A DNA stretch of 14,850 bases, from positions 1 to 14,850 of the forward strand of contig JBJHCR010000154.1 of assembly GCA_050486105.1 (NCBI GenBank), written 5' to 3'. A program made the position numbers and the translations under genes. Shown here in pieces: positions 6,920 to 14,103 of the stretch (positions are counted from its first letter, which is position 1; every line of letters starts with the position of its first letter). Under the pieces are notes generated by a model. It was not told the DNA's origin, did not search any database, and was given only the letters and a program-made list of their open reading frames with translations. The DNA comes from JAEXNA01 sp050486105. GTDB lineage: Bacteria > Vulcanimicrobiota > Xenobia > Xenobiales > JADMJV01.

Positions 6920-7522
6920 ATGGAGATGGACGATCCTGAGCCTCAACGATTTACCTACAGCGACCTGGAAAGCTTCGACCCCGACAAACGCTGGGAGTTG
7001 ATCGGCGGCATACCGTACAGCATGGCCGGGGCCTCGCTTTTGCACCAGGCCGTCGTGGGTGAACTCCACTTCGCGCTGCGGACCCATTTCGGCAAAGGTC
7101 CGTGCAAGGTCGTTCTGGCTCCCTTCGATGTGAAGTTCTCAGAAACGGACGTAGTGCAACCCGATATTCTGGTTAGCTGCAGCGACACATTGGGTTACCG
7201 ATTTCAGGACGGCCCACCTGAACTTGTCATCGAAATCCTCTCCCCCTCGACTTTCAGGCACGATAAGCTCCGCAAACTCAATCTCTATGCCAAAGAAGGC
7301 GTGCCCGAATACTGGTTGGTGACGCCCTATCCCTTGCTGATTGAAGTCCTGGAAAACCGGGAGGGTTCGTATCTGACCCGGGGGGTTTACGGCGCCGAAC
7401 ACACCTTGCAGAGCAGCGTTTTTCCCGACCTTTCTATCGAGCTTGAAGCCGTCTCTGCCGCGTTACCGCCGCAGCCGCCTATCGAGGACGAAGTGAGGGA
7501 AACAGTACCGAGCTACGGATAG
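6920..7522 (+). CDS. Uma2-family putative endonuclease (PD-(D/E)XK fold, DUF820)
   Basis: This protein has 200 residues, a normal length for the family. Characteristic signatures occur in order: WELIGG (residues 25-30), HQAVVGEL (42-49), QPDILV (80-85), PPELVIEILSPST (99-111), KLRKLNLYAKEGVPEYWLV (116-134), and a final strand region ending FPDLSIEL. E26, D82 and E105 are the expected metal-binding residues of the restriction-endonuclease-like fold. The family is abundant in cyanobacteria, Planctomycetes and other genomes with many paralogues; its biological role is unproven, although a link with mobile DNA has been proposed. ATG 6920 is followed by a second ATG at 6926, and either could serve. 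It diverges from the 5491 gene. No terminator was recognised after its stop. Confidence 0.85.
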   Translation: MEMDDPEPQRFTYSDLESFDPDKRWELIGGIPYSMAGASLLHQAVVGELHFALRTHFGKGPCKVVLAPFDVKFSETDVVQPDILVSCSDTLGYRFQDGPPELVIEILSPSTFRHDKLRKLNLYAKEGVPEYWLVTPYPLLIEVLENREGSYLTRGVYGAEHTLQSSVFPDLSIELEAVSAALPPQPPIEDEVRETVPSYG

Positions 7523-7951
7523 CGAAAGTTTTCGGTGAAGGTCCTGCAGAACTATCCTAATCTCCGTGAGAATCGCCGGGTCGTCGATGGTCGACGGGAC
7601 CGGGAAATCCTCGCCGTCAGACACTCAAAGGTGTCCTCGGTCGGGTGGAGGGCAAGAGGGGCCCGGTGGGGTTCGTGACGGCGAAACTCACTCACTTTTA
7701 GCTGCAAGACGAAACGGCGACGAACAAAGGCTACAGCCCTCAGTTTCCCTTTCAAGAGTTTACGAAGCCCCACAGCATAGAAGTTCTGTTTCGTTGGACA
7801 GAGGCAGTGCGGAGAGGTCGACTCGTAGAGAAAGAGTTGATTTTGGCCGCCGTTCGCACCCTCGGCTTCACGGTGAGACGCAGTGTTCAATCCACCTCGG
7901 TGCGATGGGGTTCGCCCCTCAAGTTTAAACTTCAGGTGAAAGAAGCGGGTC
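7523..7951. other. 429-base stretch without a confident gene
   Basis: Several frames are partly open but none convinces. The plus frame from 7702 to 7989, without an ATG start, reads KPHSIEVLFRWTEAV then LVEKELILAAVRTLGFTVRR, which looks protein-like and may be the tail of a decayed gene. It runs into the end of the HAD gene on the other strand. A minus-strand frame (7552-7890) is Arg/His-rich and looks like a shadow. A small inverted repeat GTCGA/TCGAC lies near 7580. No RNA gene is recognised. Confidence 0.4.
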
Positions 7952-8755
7952 CTATTCCCGCATCCCCATCCGACCCAAAAGACCTTTGACCGTTACCTCT
8001 AGTTGGCTCCCTTCAGAGTAGTCGGCCCCGGCTACGAAGTTGGCCCGATCTTCGGCGATCAAGCCGTAAATTCTATCTTGCAAGCGCCCCCAACGCACCG
8101 GGTCGAATACCGCGACCGCGTAACCACCCTGGTGTCTTACCATCTTCATGGTGGGTATGTCCGTCTCCCCGTCACCGATAAAAATCATATTGCGAAAAGG
8201 AAAGGGGCGCTGAGATTCCGGCACCCATCGATTTACCGCCATGTTGTCCCAGCAGTTATCGATCCCCTTATTGATCCGAAAAAGATACTGAGTCTTGGTG
8301 GTATAGTTGATACTCAATCCGGGCCACACCGCCACTCCGTCTTCGTACAGAAAGCTGGAAGCAAAGATCTGGCGAAACTGATGGGCCACCTCGCACCCTT
8401 CTATCATTTCTCGGACCCCTGAACTGATGACAAAATGCTCTAGGTCCAACCCTTGACTTGCCGCATACCGATTCATCCGCTCAAACCAGGTGATCACCCC
8501 TTGGAACAGAGTGAGTTGTCGACCATGATCTCTCAACAACTCTCGCGTGATATCCAGATTGGCCGCCCGAGCACGAAGTAACATCTCTCGCATGTAGGTG
8601 AGGATCTGATCCGCGTCCTGACGACGAGCCTCTCCGTTTGACTTCTCCCAAAACTCGGTCGGCTCGATCTCCAGGGATGGGAGAAAGGAGTGCTCGTGCA
8701 TGTTTCCCTGAGCCAGGGTACCGTCGAAGTCGTAGATCAACGCTGCTTTTTTCAT
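7952..8755 (-). CDS. HAD-superfamily phosphatase/hydrolase
   Basis: This protein has 267 residues from ATG 8755. An upstream extension to 8827 is possible but reads as non-domain sequence. All four HAD motifs are visible: motif I DFDGT (D9, D11), motif II VISSG (S111/S112), a motif III lysine (probably K154 in TTKTQ), and motif IV GDGETD (D195, D199). The long helical insert between motif I and motif II (residues about 20-105, with HEHSFLPSLE and the REMLLRARAANLD helix) is a C1-type cap, as in phosphoserine-phosphatase-like members. It transfers phosphate from a small metabolite through an Asp9 aspartyl-phosphate intermediate with Mg2+; the substrate cannot be named. It is cytoplasmic with no signal peptide. 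It diverges from the selenoprotein gene, 221 bases away. Confidence 0.85.
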   Translation of the reverse strand: MKKAALIYDFDGTLAQGNMHEHSFLPSLEIEPTEFWEKSNGEARRQDADQILTYMREMLLRARAANLDITRELLRDHGRQLTLFQGVITWFERMNRYAASQGLDLEHFVISSGVREMIEGCEVAHQFRQIFASSFLYEDGVAVWPGLSINYTTKTQYLFRINKGIDNCWDNMAVNRWVPESQRPFPFRNMIFIGDGETDIPTMKMVRHQGGYAVAVFDPVRWGRLQDRIYGLIAEDRANFVAGADYSEGSQLEVTVKGLLGRMGMRE

Positions 8756-8976
8756 GGCTGCTCTTTTGGAGGCGGATGTAACGGTCCTGCCGGAAGAGAA
8801 GCAGGCCTCCGCCAAATGCGAGAGCAAGTCTCGCCGCGGCGTGAGCCGTGCTCTGGCACGATGTCATTTAGCTGCCCGGGCACATTCTGCCGGACTCCCG
8901 CACTCAAAAGGCCAGTCAGGCTAGAAAATCCTACGATCCAAGAGGCAGTGAGTCGTCAGAATCGAAGACGGAATTT

Positions 8977-9669
8977 ATGCGAAACGTGCTTCTGCTCTGG
9001 CTCCTTTGTTGCTCACTTTCCCTGGCACAGGTTCCATCATTGCCAGAGGCGTCGGACCCGAAATGGGAGGAGCCTACTCGATGGAAATCCATCCACTGGC
9101 TACCCGACGCCGCCTCTGCCCTACGAGAGGCTCATTTGTCGGAAAAGCCGCTCATGGTCTTTATGATTGTGAACTTCAAAGGAAGGCCTGGTGAGGACAG
9201 GGCTTGACTAGGGGCACGTCTAACGAGGGCAGTTGCTCTCTCTGACCCGGCGGTTGTCGATGAACTCAATGAGCACTTTGTCGCTCTTGAAATCAATCTC
9301 AGCGATCAGAGTTTCCCCGCAGAACTTGGCGGGCTTTCCCTCTGGAACGAGGCTTTTGAACGCGATTCGCGTTACTCACTGGGCTTCTCTACCAGCGTCG
9401 TGCTCGGACCGGACGGTGCCATGCCGTTCGGAACCAGCGGATGCGGACACCAGGGGGAATTGGATATCGCGATCAACTATCACTCCGACAAGTTCTTAGC
9501 ATATCTCCAAGAATCACGCGCTCGCTACCTACTTTACAAGGAAGCTCTCCGAGGAAACAACCTAGAAACGATAAAACAGATTGAATCGCAATCTCAGGCT
9601 CAGCTTCGCCAGGCAAATATCTGCTATTGTGAGGTCAAGAAGGAGATCTTTCCGAGCGATGGTCGGTGA
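8977..9669 (+). CDS. Exported thioredoxin-like protein with probable selenocysteine (in-frame TGA at codon 77)
   Basis: Read through TGA 9205-9207 this is 230 residues. A signal peptide (MRNVLLLWLLCCSLSLA) is followed by a thioredoxin-like opening: a helix with ALREAHLSEKP, then strand LMVFMIVNF. The loop GRPGEDRA-Sec77-LGARLTRA follows, then the typical ALSDPAVVDELNEHFVALEINL (surface position of the 'last residue of helix 1, then beta 2' segment) and FSTSVVLGPDG, where the usual cis-Pro strand ends. Sec77 takes the place of the redox cysteine; no Cys lies within three residues, so any resolving thiol would be distant (C156, C216 or C218). Without readthrough, only a 76-residue stub ends just before the active site. 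No frameshift separates the two halves, and the downstream half keeps family-like sequence for 153 codons. It is likely periplasmic. The alternative is a single nonsense mutation. Confidence 0.7.
9218..9246 (+). promoter_or_regulatory. Candidate bacterial SECIS element
   Basis: Immediately downstream of the in-frame TGA the RNA can fold as GAGGGC (9225-9230), loop AGUU (9231-9234), GCUCUC (9235-9240): six base pairs including one G-U. Below a small internal loop, GUC (9218-9220) can pair with GAC (9244-9246). The loop begins 23 nt after the UGA and has G at its second position. Established bacterial SECIS models require a stem whose 3-14 nt loop lies about 16-37 nt after UGA and has a G in its first two positions, so all conditions are met. 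The element lies wholly inside the coding sequence, as expected in bacteria. Confidence 0.6.
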
Positions 9670-9865
9670 AGCCCACCTAAGCCGATATTCGGTGTCCTCT
9701 CCCAGTCTCGGACGGCATCACCTATCAGCTGAACGGTTCGCTGGACGTTCGTTTCGTTCAGTTGAGGATTGTCACAGAGCACCAGTTCTTGCTCCGTCTA
9801 TGTTCTCTAGGAAGAGCTAGGACGTTCTTCGAGAACGGGTTCACTCAAGGTTTGCGACTCGGCCG

Positions 9866-11068
9866 TCAGCTGAAGGCCGAGGCCAGATTCATGAACGGCA
9901 AGCCAAGGGTGACGATGATGATTCCGATGGCGATGCCGACACCGATCATCATCAACGGCTCTATGGTCGAGGCGATGGCATCAAAGCGAGTGTAGACCTT
10001 ATGCTCGTAGAAGTCTGCAACCTTGGTCAGCATGTGATCGAGCTTGCCGGATTCTTCGCCCGCGGCCACCATACCAATGGCAGACTCCATGAAGTAGGGA
10101 TTGTGTCTCAGACAGTCCGCCAGATTTTCGCCGGCCCTCACCGCTTCTTGGGCTTTCATGAGTTCCTTGGCGATGATGACGTTGCCAACGCTTTTTGAGG
10201 TCAGCTCAAGAGCGCTTAGCAAAGGTACACCACTGCTATAGAGAATCGAAAGCGTGCGGGCGAAGCGGGCAGTATAGAGCAGACGAAAGAGATCCGCCAG
10301 GATAGGCGCGTGCAGCTTCAAGCGATCGAGAAAATAGCGCCCGGCAGCACTTATGAAGAACAGCCGAACTCCATAAAGCCCCGCAACCAGTACCCCCAGG
10401 GTGAGCCAGATATGGTCGCCCATGAAGCCCCCCACAGCCACCATCACCTTGGTTGCGGCAGGAAGTTCGATGCCGAGTCCTTGGTAGAGGCCGCGAAGGT
10501 AGGGCACACCGAACGCCAGGATCAAGAAGATCATGAGCGTAGCGAAGGCCAGCACCACCATAGGGTAGGTCAGGGCGCTCTTGACCGTGTCTTTCAAGGC
10601 CTCAGTCTTTTCGCGATAAGAGGCCACCCGATTCAGCATCTGGGGCAATTCACCGCTGTCTTCGCCTGCCCGGACCATATTGATGAAGAAGTCATCAAAA
10701 ATGTGGCGGTGCTGTTCCAGAGCCTTAGAGAAGGCGACCCCGGTTCCGAGTTGAGCGGAGAGGTCGATGATAACATTGCGAAGAACCCGGCTTTCCGTGT
10801 CCGCATAGATGGTGTCGAGGGCTCGCTTAAGGTTGATTCCACCTTCGAGCATGGCTGCCAAGGTTTGAGAAAAGGCTAGAATATCTTCGCCCTTGACTGT
10901 GGCCCCAAAAGGATTGATCCATTTGGTGCTGCTCTTCTCTTCGAGTCTAGTGACGATGCTGAATCGTTCACTCAGATTGAGCATTGCTTCCGTTTTGTTT
11001 GCTGCTTCCAGGCTGCCAGCAAAGCGTTGGCCGGTTTCGTTTCTGGCGCTGTAATGAAATTCGGGCAT
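9866..11068 (-). CDS. pilC: Type IV pilus / type II secretion inner-membrane platform protein (PilC/GspF family)
   Basis: This protein has 400 residues from ATG 11068. A longer reading to 11125 adds a basic, unconvincing N-terminus. Two T2SSF domains are present: the first around residues 60-190 (LAFSQTLAAMLEGGINLKRAL, then RAGEDSGELPQML) and the second around 265-395 (FARTLSILYSSGVPLLSALE, then AAGEESGKLDHML). The repeated AGE-x-SG motif is diagnostic. Hydrophobic membrane segments are ALTYPMVVLAFATLMIFLIL, the stretch around WLTLGVLVAGLYGV, and MMIGVGIAIGIIIVTLGLPF at the C-terminus. The protein forms the inner-membrane platform that couples the assembly ATPase to pilin polymerisation. GspF and PilC cannot be separated without the rest of the operon, which is not here. 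It diverges from a receiver-domain gene. No strong ribosome site is seen before the ATG. Confidence 0.92.
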   Translation of the reverse strand: MPEFHYSARNETGQRFAGSLEAANKTEAMLNLSERFSIVTRLEEKSSTKWINPFGATVKGEDILAFSQTLAAMLEGGINLKRALDTIYADTESRVLRNVIIDLSAQLGTGVAFSKALEQHRHIFDDFFINMVRAGEDSGELPQMLNRVASYREKTEALKDTVKSALTYPMVVLAFATLMIFLILAFGVPYLRGLYQGLGIELPAATKVMVAVGGFMGDHIWLTLGVLVAGLYGVRLFFISAAGRYFLDRLKLHAPILADLFRLLYTARFARTLSILYSSGVPLLSALELTSKSVGNVIIAKELMKAQEAVRAGENLADCLRHNPYFMESAIGMVAAGEESGKLDHMLTKVADFYEHKVYTRFDAIASTIEPLMMIGVGIAIGIIIVTLGLPFMNLASAFS

Positions 11069-11102
11069 GTGACTAGGAGGCTCTCTGCCGTGCTGTTCTG
11101 CT

Positions 11103-11125
11103 GTGGTCCGACTCAAGTGGACCAC
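11103..11125. promoter_or_regulatory. Inverted repeat in the divergent pilC/receiver gap
   Basis: GTGGTCC (11103-11109) pairs with GGACCAC (11119-11125), and inside it ACT pairs with AGT after one bulged G. The nearly perfect dyad lies 35 bases upstream of the pilC start and 105 bases before the receiver gene. Its position suits an operator shared by both genes. Confidence 0.35.
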
Positions 11126-11230
11126 TTCGACGTTAGGCTCATTTCGAACTTAGTCGCTCCGCACCCTTTTCGGCGCACAGTCGGTAGAGCAAAGAAGAGT
11201 TTTTACCCAGGTTTCGAAGCAGCCTATAGG

Positions 11231-11593
11231 ATGAAGACAGTTTATCTGGGGGAGGACACTCCCACCCAAGCTCTTTTTCTCAAGGGGTTGCTCTCTCGGG
11301 AGCGCAACTTGGAACCCCAGGTCTTTGGCGACGGGCTGGACCTTTATCTGGCCATCACCGAATACCCCCCCGATTTGGTGATCTCCGACATCGTCTTGCC
11401 GACCCTAGACGGGCTGGCCTTGGCTCGCTTAGTAAAATTCCACGAGAAGACCCAGCATGTCCCTTTTCTTCTGGTGTCCTCCATGACCGCCGAGCAAGTG
11501 GGAGTTCTCGAAGAGATCGGGGCGGATGCTTTCTTGCCCAAGCCACTCAATATCCCTGAACTCAAGGACATGGTTGCTCGCTTGTTAGTCTGA
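11231..11593 (+). CDS. Stand-alone response-regulator receiver (CheY-like)
   Basis: This protein has 120 residues, exactly one receiver domain. The acidic pair E8-D9, phosphoacceptor D53 in LVISDIVLP, the Ser/Thr switch S83/S84 in LLVSSM and the conserved lysine K104 in LPKPL are all present. No output domain follows; the stop comes 16 residues after the KPL motif. Single-domain receivers act by binding a partner when phosphorylated by a histidine kinase, for instance in chemotaxis or twitching control. Standing back to back with pilC, a role in pilus-linked signalling is a reasonable inference but no more. ATG 11231 was chosen because the receiver begins there. The frame is open upstream, but the extra residues are not domain-like. 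Confidence 0.88.
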   Translation: MKTVYLGEDTPTQALFLKGLLSRERNLEPQVFGDGLDLYLAITEYPPDLVISDIVLPTLDGLALARLVKFHEKTQHVPFLLVSSMTAEQVGVLEEIGADAFLPKPLNIPELKDMVARLLV

Positions 11594-11617
11594 ATAGGCA
11601 TTTTCTCGTTTTGGCTC

Positions 11618-11640
11618 AAGTGTCATTAATTGTAACACTT
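11618..11640. terminator. Possible terminator after the receiver gene
   Basis: AAGTGT (11618-11623) and ACACTT (11635-11640) form a 6-bp stem with an 11-base A+T-rich loop, 25 bases after the receiver stop. A T-run (TTTTTT) comes only about 12 bases after the stem, so termination is likely weak. It marks the boundary between the receiver and the next operon. Confidence 0.35.
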
Positions 11641-11689
11641 CCTTAACAGAGTTTTTTCGGCATTCCATCTCTGCTCCTGATATTTTCTC

Positions 11690-11721
11690 TATATTCGGAG
11701 AATCAAGGAGAGCATGACGTG
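11690..11721 (+). promoter_or_regulatory. Start region of the GDPD operon: possible -10, RBS and decoy ATG
   Basis: TATATT at 11690-11695 is a possible -10 box; no good -35 lies 16-18 bases before it. AAGGAG at 11705-11710 is a strong ribosome site. It sits eight bases before GTG 11719 and only three before an out-of-frame ATG at 11714 that reads ATG-ACG-TGA and stops at once, its stop overlapping the GTG. Spacing and frame therefore decide for GTG 11719 as the gene start. Confidence 0.45.
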
Positions 11722-13011
11722 AACGCCAACACTTTGCCTAAACTGCACGGAGTGATAGCCCATCGAGGAGCTAGCGCAAAAGCCCCGGAGAACACCATGG
11801 CTGCTTTTCGGCAGGCCTACTATGACGGAGCCGATGCCATCGAACTCGACATTGTGCGGAGTCAAAATGGCAGTTTTTTGGTCATGCACGACGACACCGT
11901 GGACCGCACCACCGACGGCTCGGGGGCGATCTCGGACTTGGACGACGAGGAGATCGCCAAGCTCGATGCCGGCGCCTGGTTTTCGCCGACCTTCTCCGGT
12001 GAGAGTGTTCCGCACTTGGGTGAAGTGCTCGATTGGGCCCAAGGCCGGCTTCACGTCGATATCGAGGTGAAGAAGTCGACGGCCAAAAGCAGCACTACCG
12101 AAGAACTGGCTTCTACGATTCGCCAGCACGGAGCCGAGCAAAACGTCACCGTGACCTCCTTCGATCGGGAATTCGTGGAGGGCATCAAGGAGGTTGACCA
12201 AGAGATCCCCACCGGACTCCTTCTCTCTGCTCGAGGGGCCTTTAAGTCTTCGGCTCGGGGAGGTGCTCTCGGGGCCGGCCTTGGGCTGGCCTTGGGCACT
12301 CTGGCCACGGGACACCCCCTTATAGCTGCTGGGACGACCCTGGCTGGTGGGTTGGGGGGAGCCCTGGTGGGCAGACACAGAGCCATCGGGAAAGCTAAAG
12401 AGGTGGTGAGAGAAACCAGCGCTGACCAGATCGCTCCTCATTGGTTTATTGCCTCCAAGGGATTGATGGCTACGGCCGAAGAGGCCGGAGTTGGGGTTCT
12501 ACCCTACACCGTGAATTCTACCCGCCGGGGAAACAAGCTCCTAAATCGGGGTGTCAACGGGTTGATCACCGATCATCCCGACCGCTTCGCAACCGCAAAG
12601 CCAGAGTCCGAGCGATCAAAACGATGGGCAGATCAGGTGGCCGACGGTCTGAGTCAGATGCCGGCTACCCAGGTTCAAGCTTCGCCCGAGGGAATAACGC
12701 TGAGAACTACTGAGCCTGCCGTGGGAGAAAGTCTTAGAGAGCTTCTTCGTCAAGAGACTCGAGGCATTCCGATCATGGTGGATTATCAGCCGCCATCCTC
12801 CGATGAGGAAACCGAAGATTTTCAGCGGAAATTTCGAGTTCTCGCCACTTCACTGCCGGGTGCAACGGCTCTGACCGCCCCTGAAGGAACTGATCGGGCT
12901 ACCCTAGTTGTCATGCGAGAGCAAGACCGAGATTTCGCAGAGGCCGTGCTCAAGCCAAAGGTGGACGGTCGAAGTTTAGAGTTCTTAACCAAGAAAAGGC
13001 TAGGGGCCTGA
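11719..13011 (+). CDS. Glycerophosphodiester phosphodiesterase with glycine-zipper insert and extra C-terminal domain
   Basis: This protein has 430 residues from GTG 11719, well above the usual 240-300. The GDPD TIM barrel is clear: AHRG (H15, R16), PENT (E24, N25), IELD (E42, D44), MHDDTVDRTT (H57), VDIEVK (E116, K118), SFD (147-149), TGLLL (165-169), then YTVNS and NGLITDHPDRF (280-290). These are the metal-binding and catalytic residues, so hydrolysis of glycerophosphodiesters to glycerol-3-phosphate and an alcohol is expected. Two oddities stand out. Residues 172-221 insert a glycine-rich double hydrophobic stretch (GGALGAGLGLALGTL and AGTTLAGGLGGALVG) in the loop after barrel strand 6. 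Residues from about 295 to 430 form an extra alpha/beta region I do not recognise. There is no signal peptide. It is operonic with the next gene, whose ribosome site overlaps this stop. Confidence 0.88.
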   Translation: MNANTLPKLHGVIAHRGASAKAPENTMAAFRQAYYDGADAIELDIVRSQNGSFLVMHDDTVDRTTDGSGAISDLDDEEIAKLDAGAWFSPTFSGESVPHLGEVLDWAQGRLHVDIEVKKSTAKSSTTEELASTIRQHGAEQNVTVTSFDREFVEGIKEVDQEIPTGLLLSARGAFKSSARGGALGAGLGLALGTLATGHPLIAAGTTLAGGLGGALVGRHRAIGKAKEVVRETSADQIAPHWFIASKGLMATAEEAGVGVLPYTVNSTRRGNKLLNRGVNGLITDHPDRFATAKPESERSKRWADQVADGLSQMPATQVQASPEGITLRTTEPAVGESLRELLRQETRGIPIMVDYQPPSSDEETEDFQRKFRVLATSLPGATALTAPEGTDRATLVVMREQDRDFAEAVLKPKVDGRSLEFLTKKRLGA

Positions 13012-13019
13012 GGAGACTT

Positions 13020-14084
13020 ATGCAGATCACCACTCAGATAAACCCGGTTGCAAAAGCTCCAACTCCAGCGCTTCTGGAGAGGGCCGAGAGGACATCGACG
13101 GAGGAGTTCTTGCCGGAAGACCAGGCTAAGCTGAGTCGTTCCACTGAGCCGAGTCGCAGCGAAGTCTACGGGCGGGCCTATGGAACCAGCGCGGCCGCCA
13201 CCGGAGCTCTCATAGGACGTTTCACCGTGCTTCCCGGGGCTGGAGCACTGGGACTTGGGGCGCTCGGGTCAAGAGTGGGGGGATTGCCAGGAGCGGTGCT
13301 CGGAGGCGCGGTAGGGGCCGTGTTGGGTCTCGGTCTGGAATTCGGGACCGAGATCACCAAGGTGCCTCAGATCGGCCATATCACCGGTGGACTGGTGGGT
13401 GGCCTTGCGGGCTATGCCGCCGGTCGAGCGGTGGGAGCCGTCACCGACCCCGGCCTCTCAGATCAACTTCGCAACGACAGTCAAACGTTCAGTCTGGGCG
13501 CGCTGCCGAAACGCTTGGCCGACCCAACCTACACCAACCAGCCAAAGCTCGGAGATCAAGTTTACCAGGAGATCATGAATGTCATCGAGCCGGGAGATGT
13601 GGTGGTTACTTCCCAGAATAGCGATTTCCGCACTGAGTTTCTTCAGTATGTGCTGGAAGGCAAAGGGAATTGGGTTCACGGAATGCTCTACTCAGGGGAA
13701 GGTCTGGTATACGATTCGAACAGTTTTCTCGGTGGCCAAACCGAGCGTCCCTTGAGACAGGCCTTGGCCACCAGCGAGAGAGTGGCCGTGTTGAGGCCCA
13801 AGTACGAGAGCGAAGGTCAAGCCGATCGAGTGCTGGCCTACGCCAAAAGTCAAGTTGGGAATCCCTATAAGATGACCAAGCACCTAGAAGAGGGTCCAAC
13901 TTATTGCACGGGTGCGGTCTACAACGCATTGCGAGCCGAGGCCCCCGAGATTGAGATTGGCTCCTCGACTCGTTTCGGTAGAACCTTGGTCACTGGAGAC
14001 AGTCTGGTCGAAAGCCCCAGCATGGAAGTTCTTTACACCAATGGCAGCAGCCTCAAGAGCAATTATCGCTCCAAGTTTACCTAG
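13020..14084 (+). CDS. Glycine-zipper protein with permuted NlpC/P60 (YiiX/LRAT-like) cysteine hydrolase domain
   Basis: This protein has 354 residues. GAGGAG at 13010-13015 overlaps the previous stop, implying coupled translation. Residues 1-50 are polar and probably disordered. Residues 55-141 are glycine/alanine-rich with repeated GxxxG spacing (LPGAVLGGAVGAVLGLGLEFG, then GGLVGGLAGYAAGRAVG), typical of glycine-zipper membrane segments. From about residue 175 a YiiX/YebB-like domain begins: EPGDVVVTS (190-198), WVHGMLYSGEGLVYDSN with catalytic-type H220, RVAVLRP, a helix LAYAKSQVGNPYK, and TYCTGAVYNAL with C296. The His-before-Cys order marks the circularly permuted papain-like fold, whose members include acyltransferases, thioesterases and peptidases. 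The substrate is unknown; pairing with a GDPD favours a lipid substrate (inference). It meets the next gene tail to tail. Confidence 0.78.
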   Translation: MQITTQINPVAKAPTPALLERAERTSTEEFLPEDQAKLSRSTEPSRSEVYGRAYGTSAAATGALIGRFTVLPGAGALGLGALGSRVGGLPGAVLGGAVGAVLGLGLEFGTEITKVPQIGHITGGLVGGLAGYAAGRAVGAVTDPGLSDQLRNDSQTFSLGALPKRLADPTYTNQPKLGDQVYQEIMNVIEPGDVVVTSQNSDFRTEFLQYVLEGKGNWVHGMLYSGEGLVYDSNSFLGGQTERPLRQALATSERVAVLRPKYESEGQADRVLAYAKSQVGNPYKMTKHLEEGPTYCTGAVYNALRAEAPEIEIGSSTRFGRTLVTGDSLVESPSMEVLYTNGSSLKSNYRSKFT

Positions 14085-14103
14085 AGTTTTTGGCGTTGGC
14101 TCG

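Noticed and set aside
8837..8859. Two small adjacent 4-bp hairpins (CGGC-GTGA-GCCG and GTGC-TCTG-GCAC) in the HAD/selenoprotein gap
   Set aside because: The stems are only four base pairs and such pairs arise often by chance in G+C-rich DNA; no RNA family is recognised.
8977..9207. Stand-alone 76-residue exported protein ending at the TGA
   Set aside because: The sequence beyond the TGA continues the same fold in the same frame, and the hairpin fits SECIS rules, so selenocysteine readthrough is the better reading.
9670..9865. Short plus-frame segment reading ITYQLNGSLDVRFVQLR after the selenoprotein gene
   Set aside because: It looks faintly protein-like, but it lacks a start, follows a TAA, and runs into the pilC tail. 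There is too little to call a gene or a relic.
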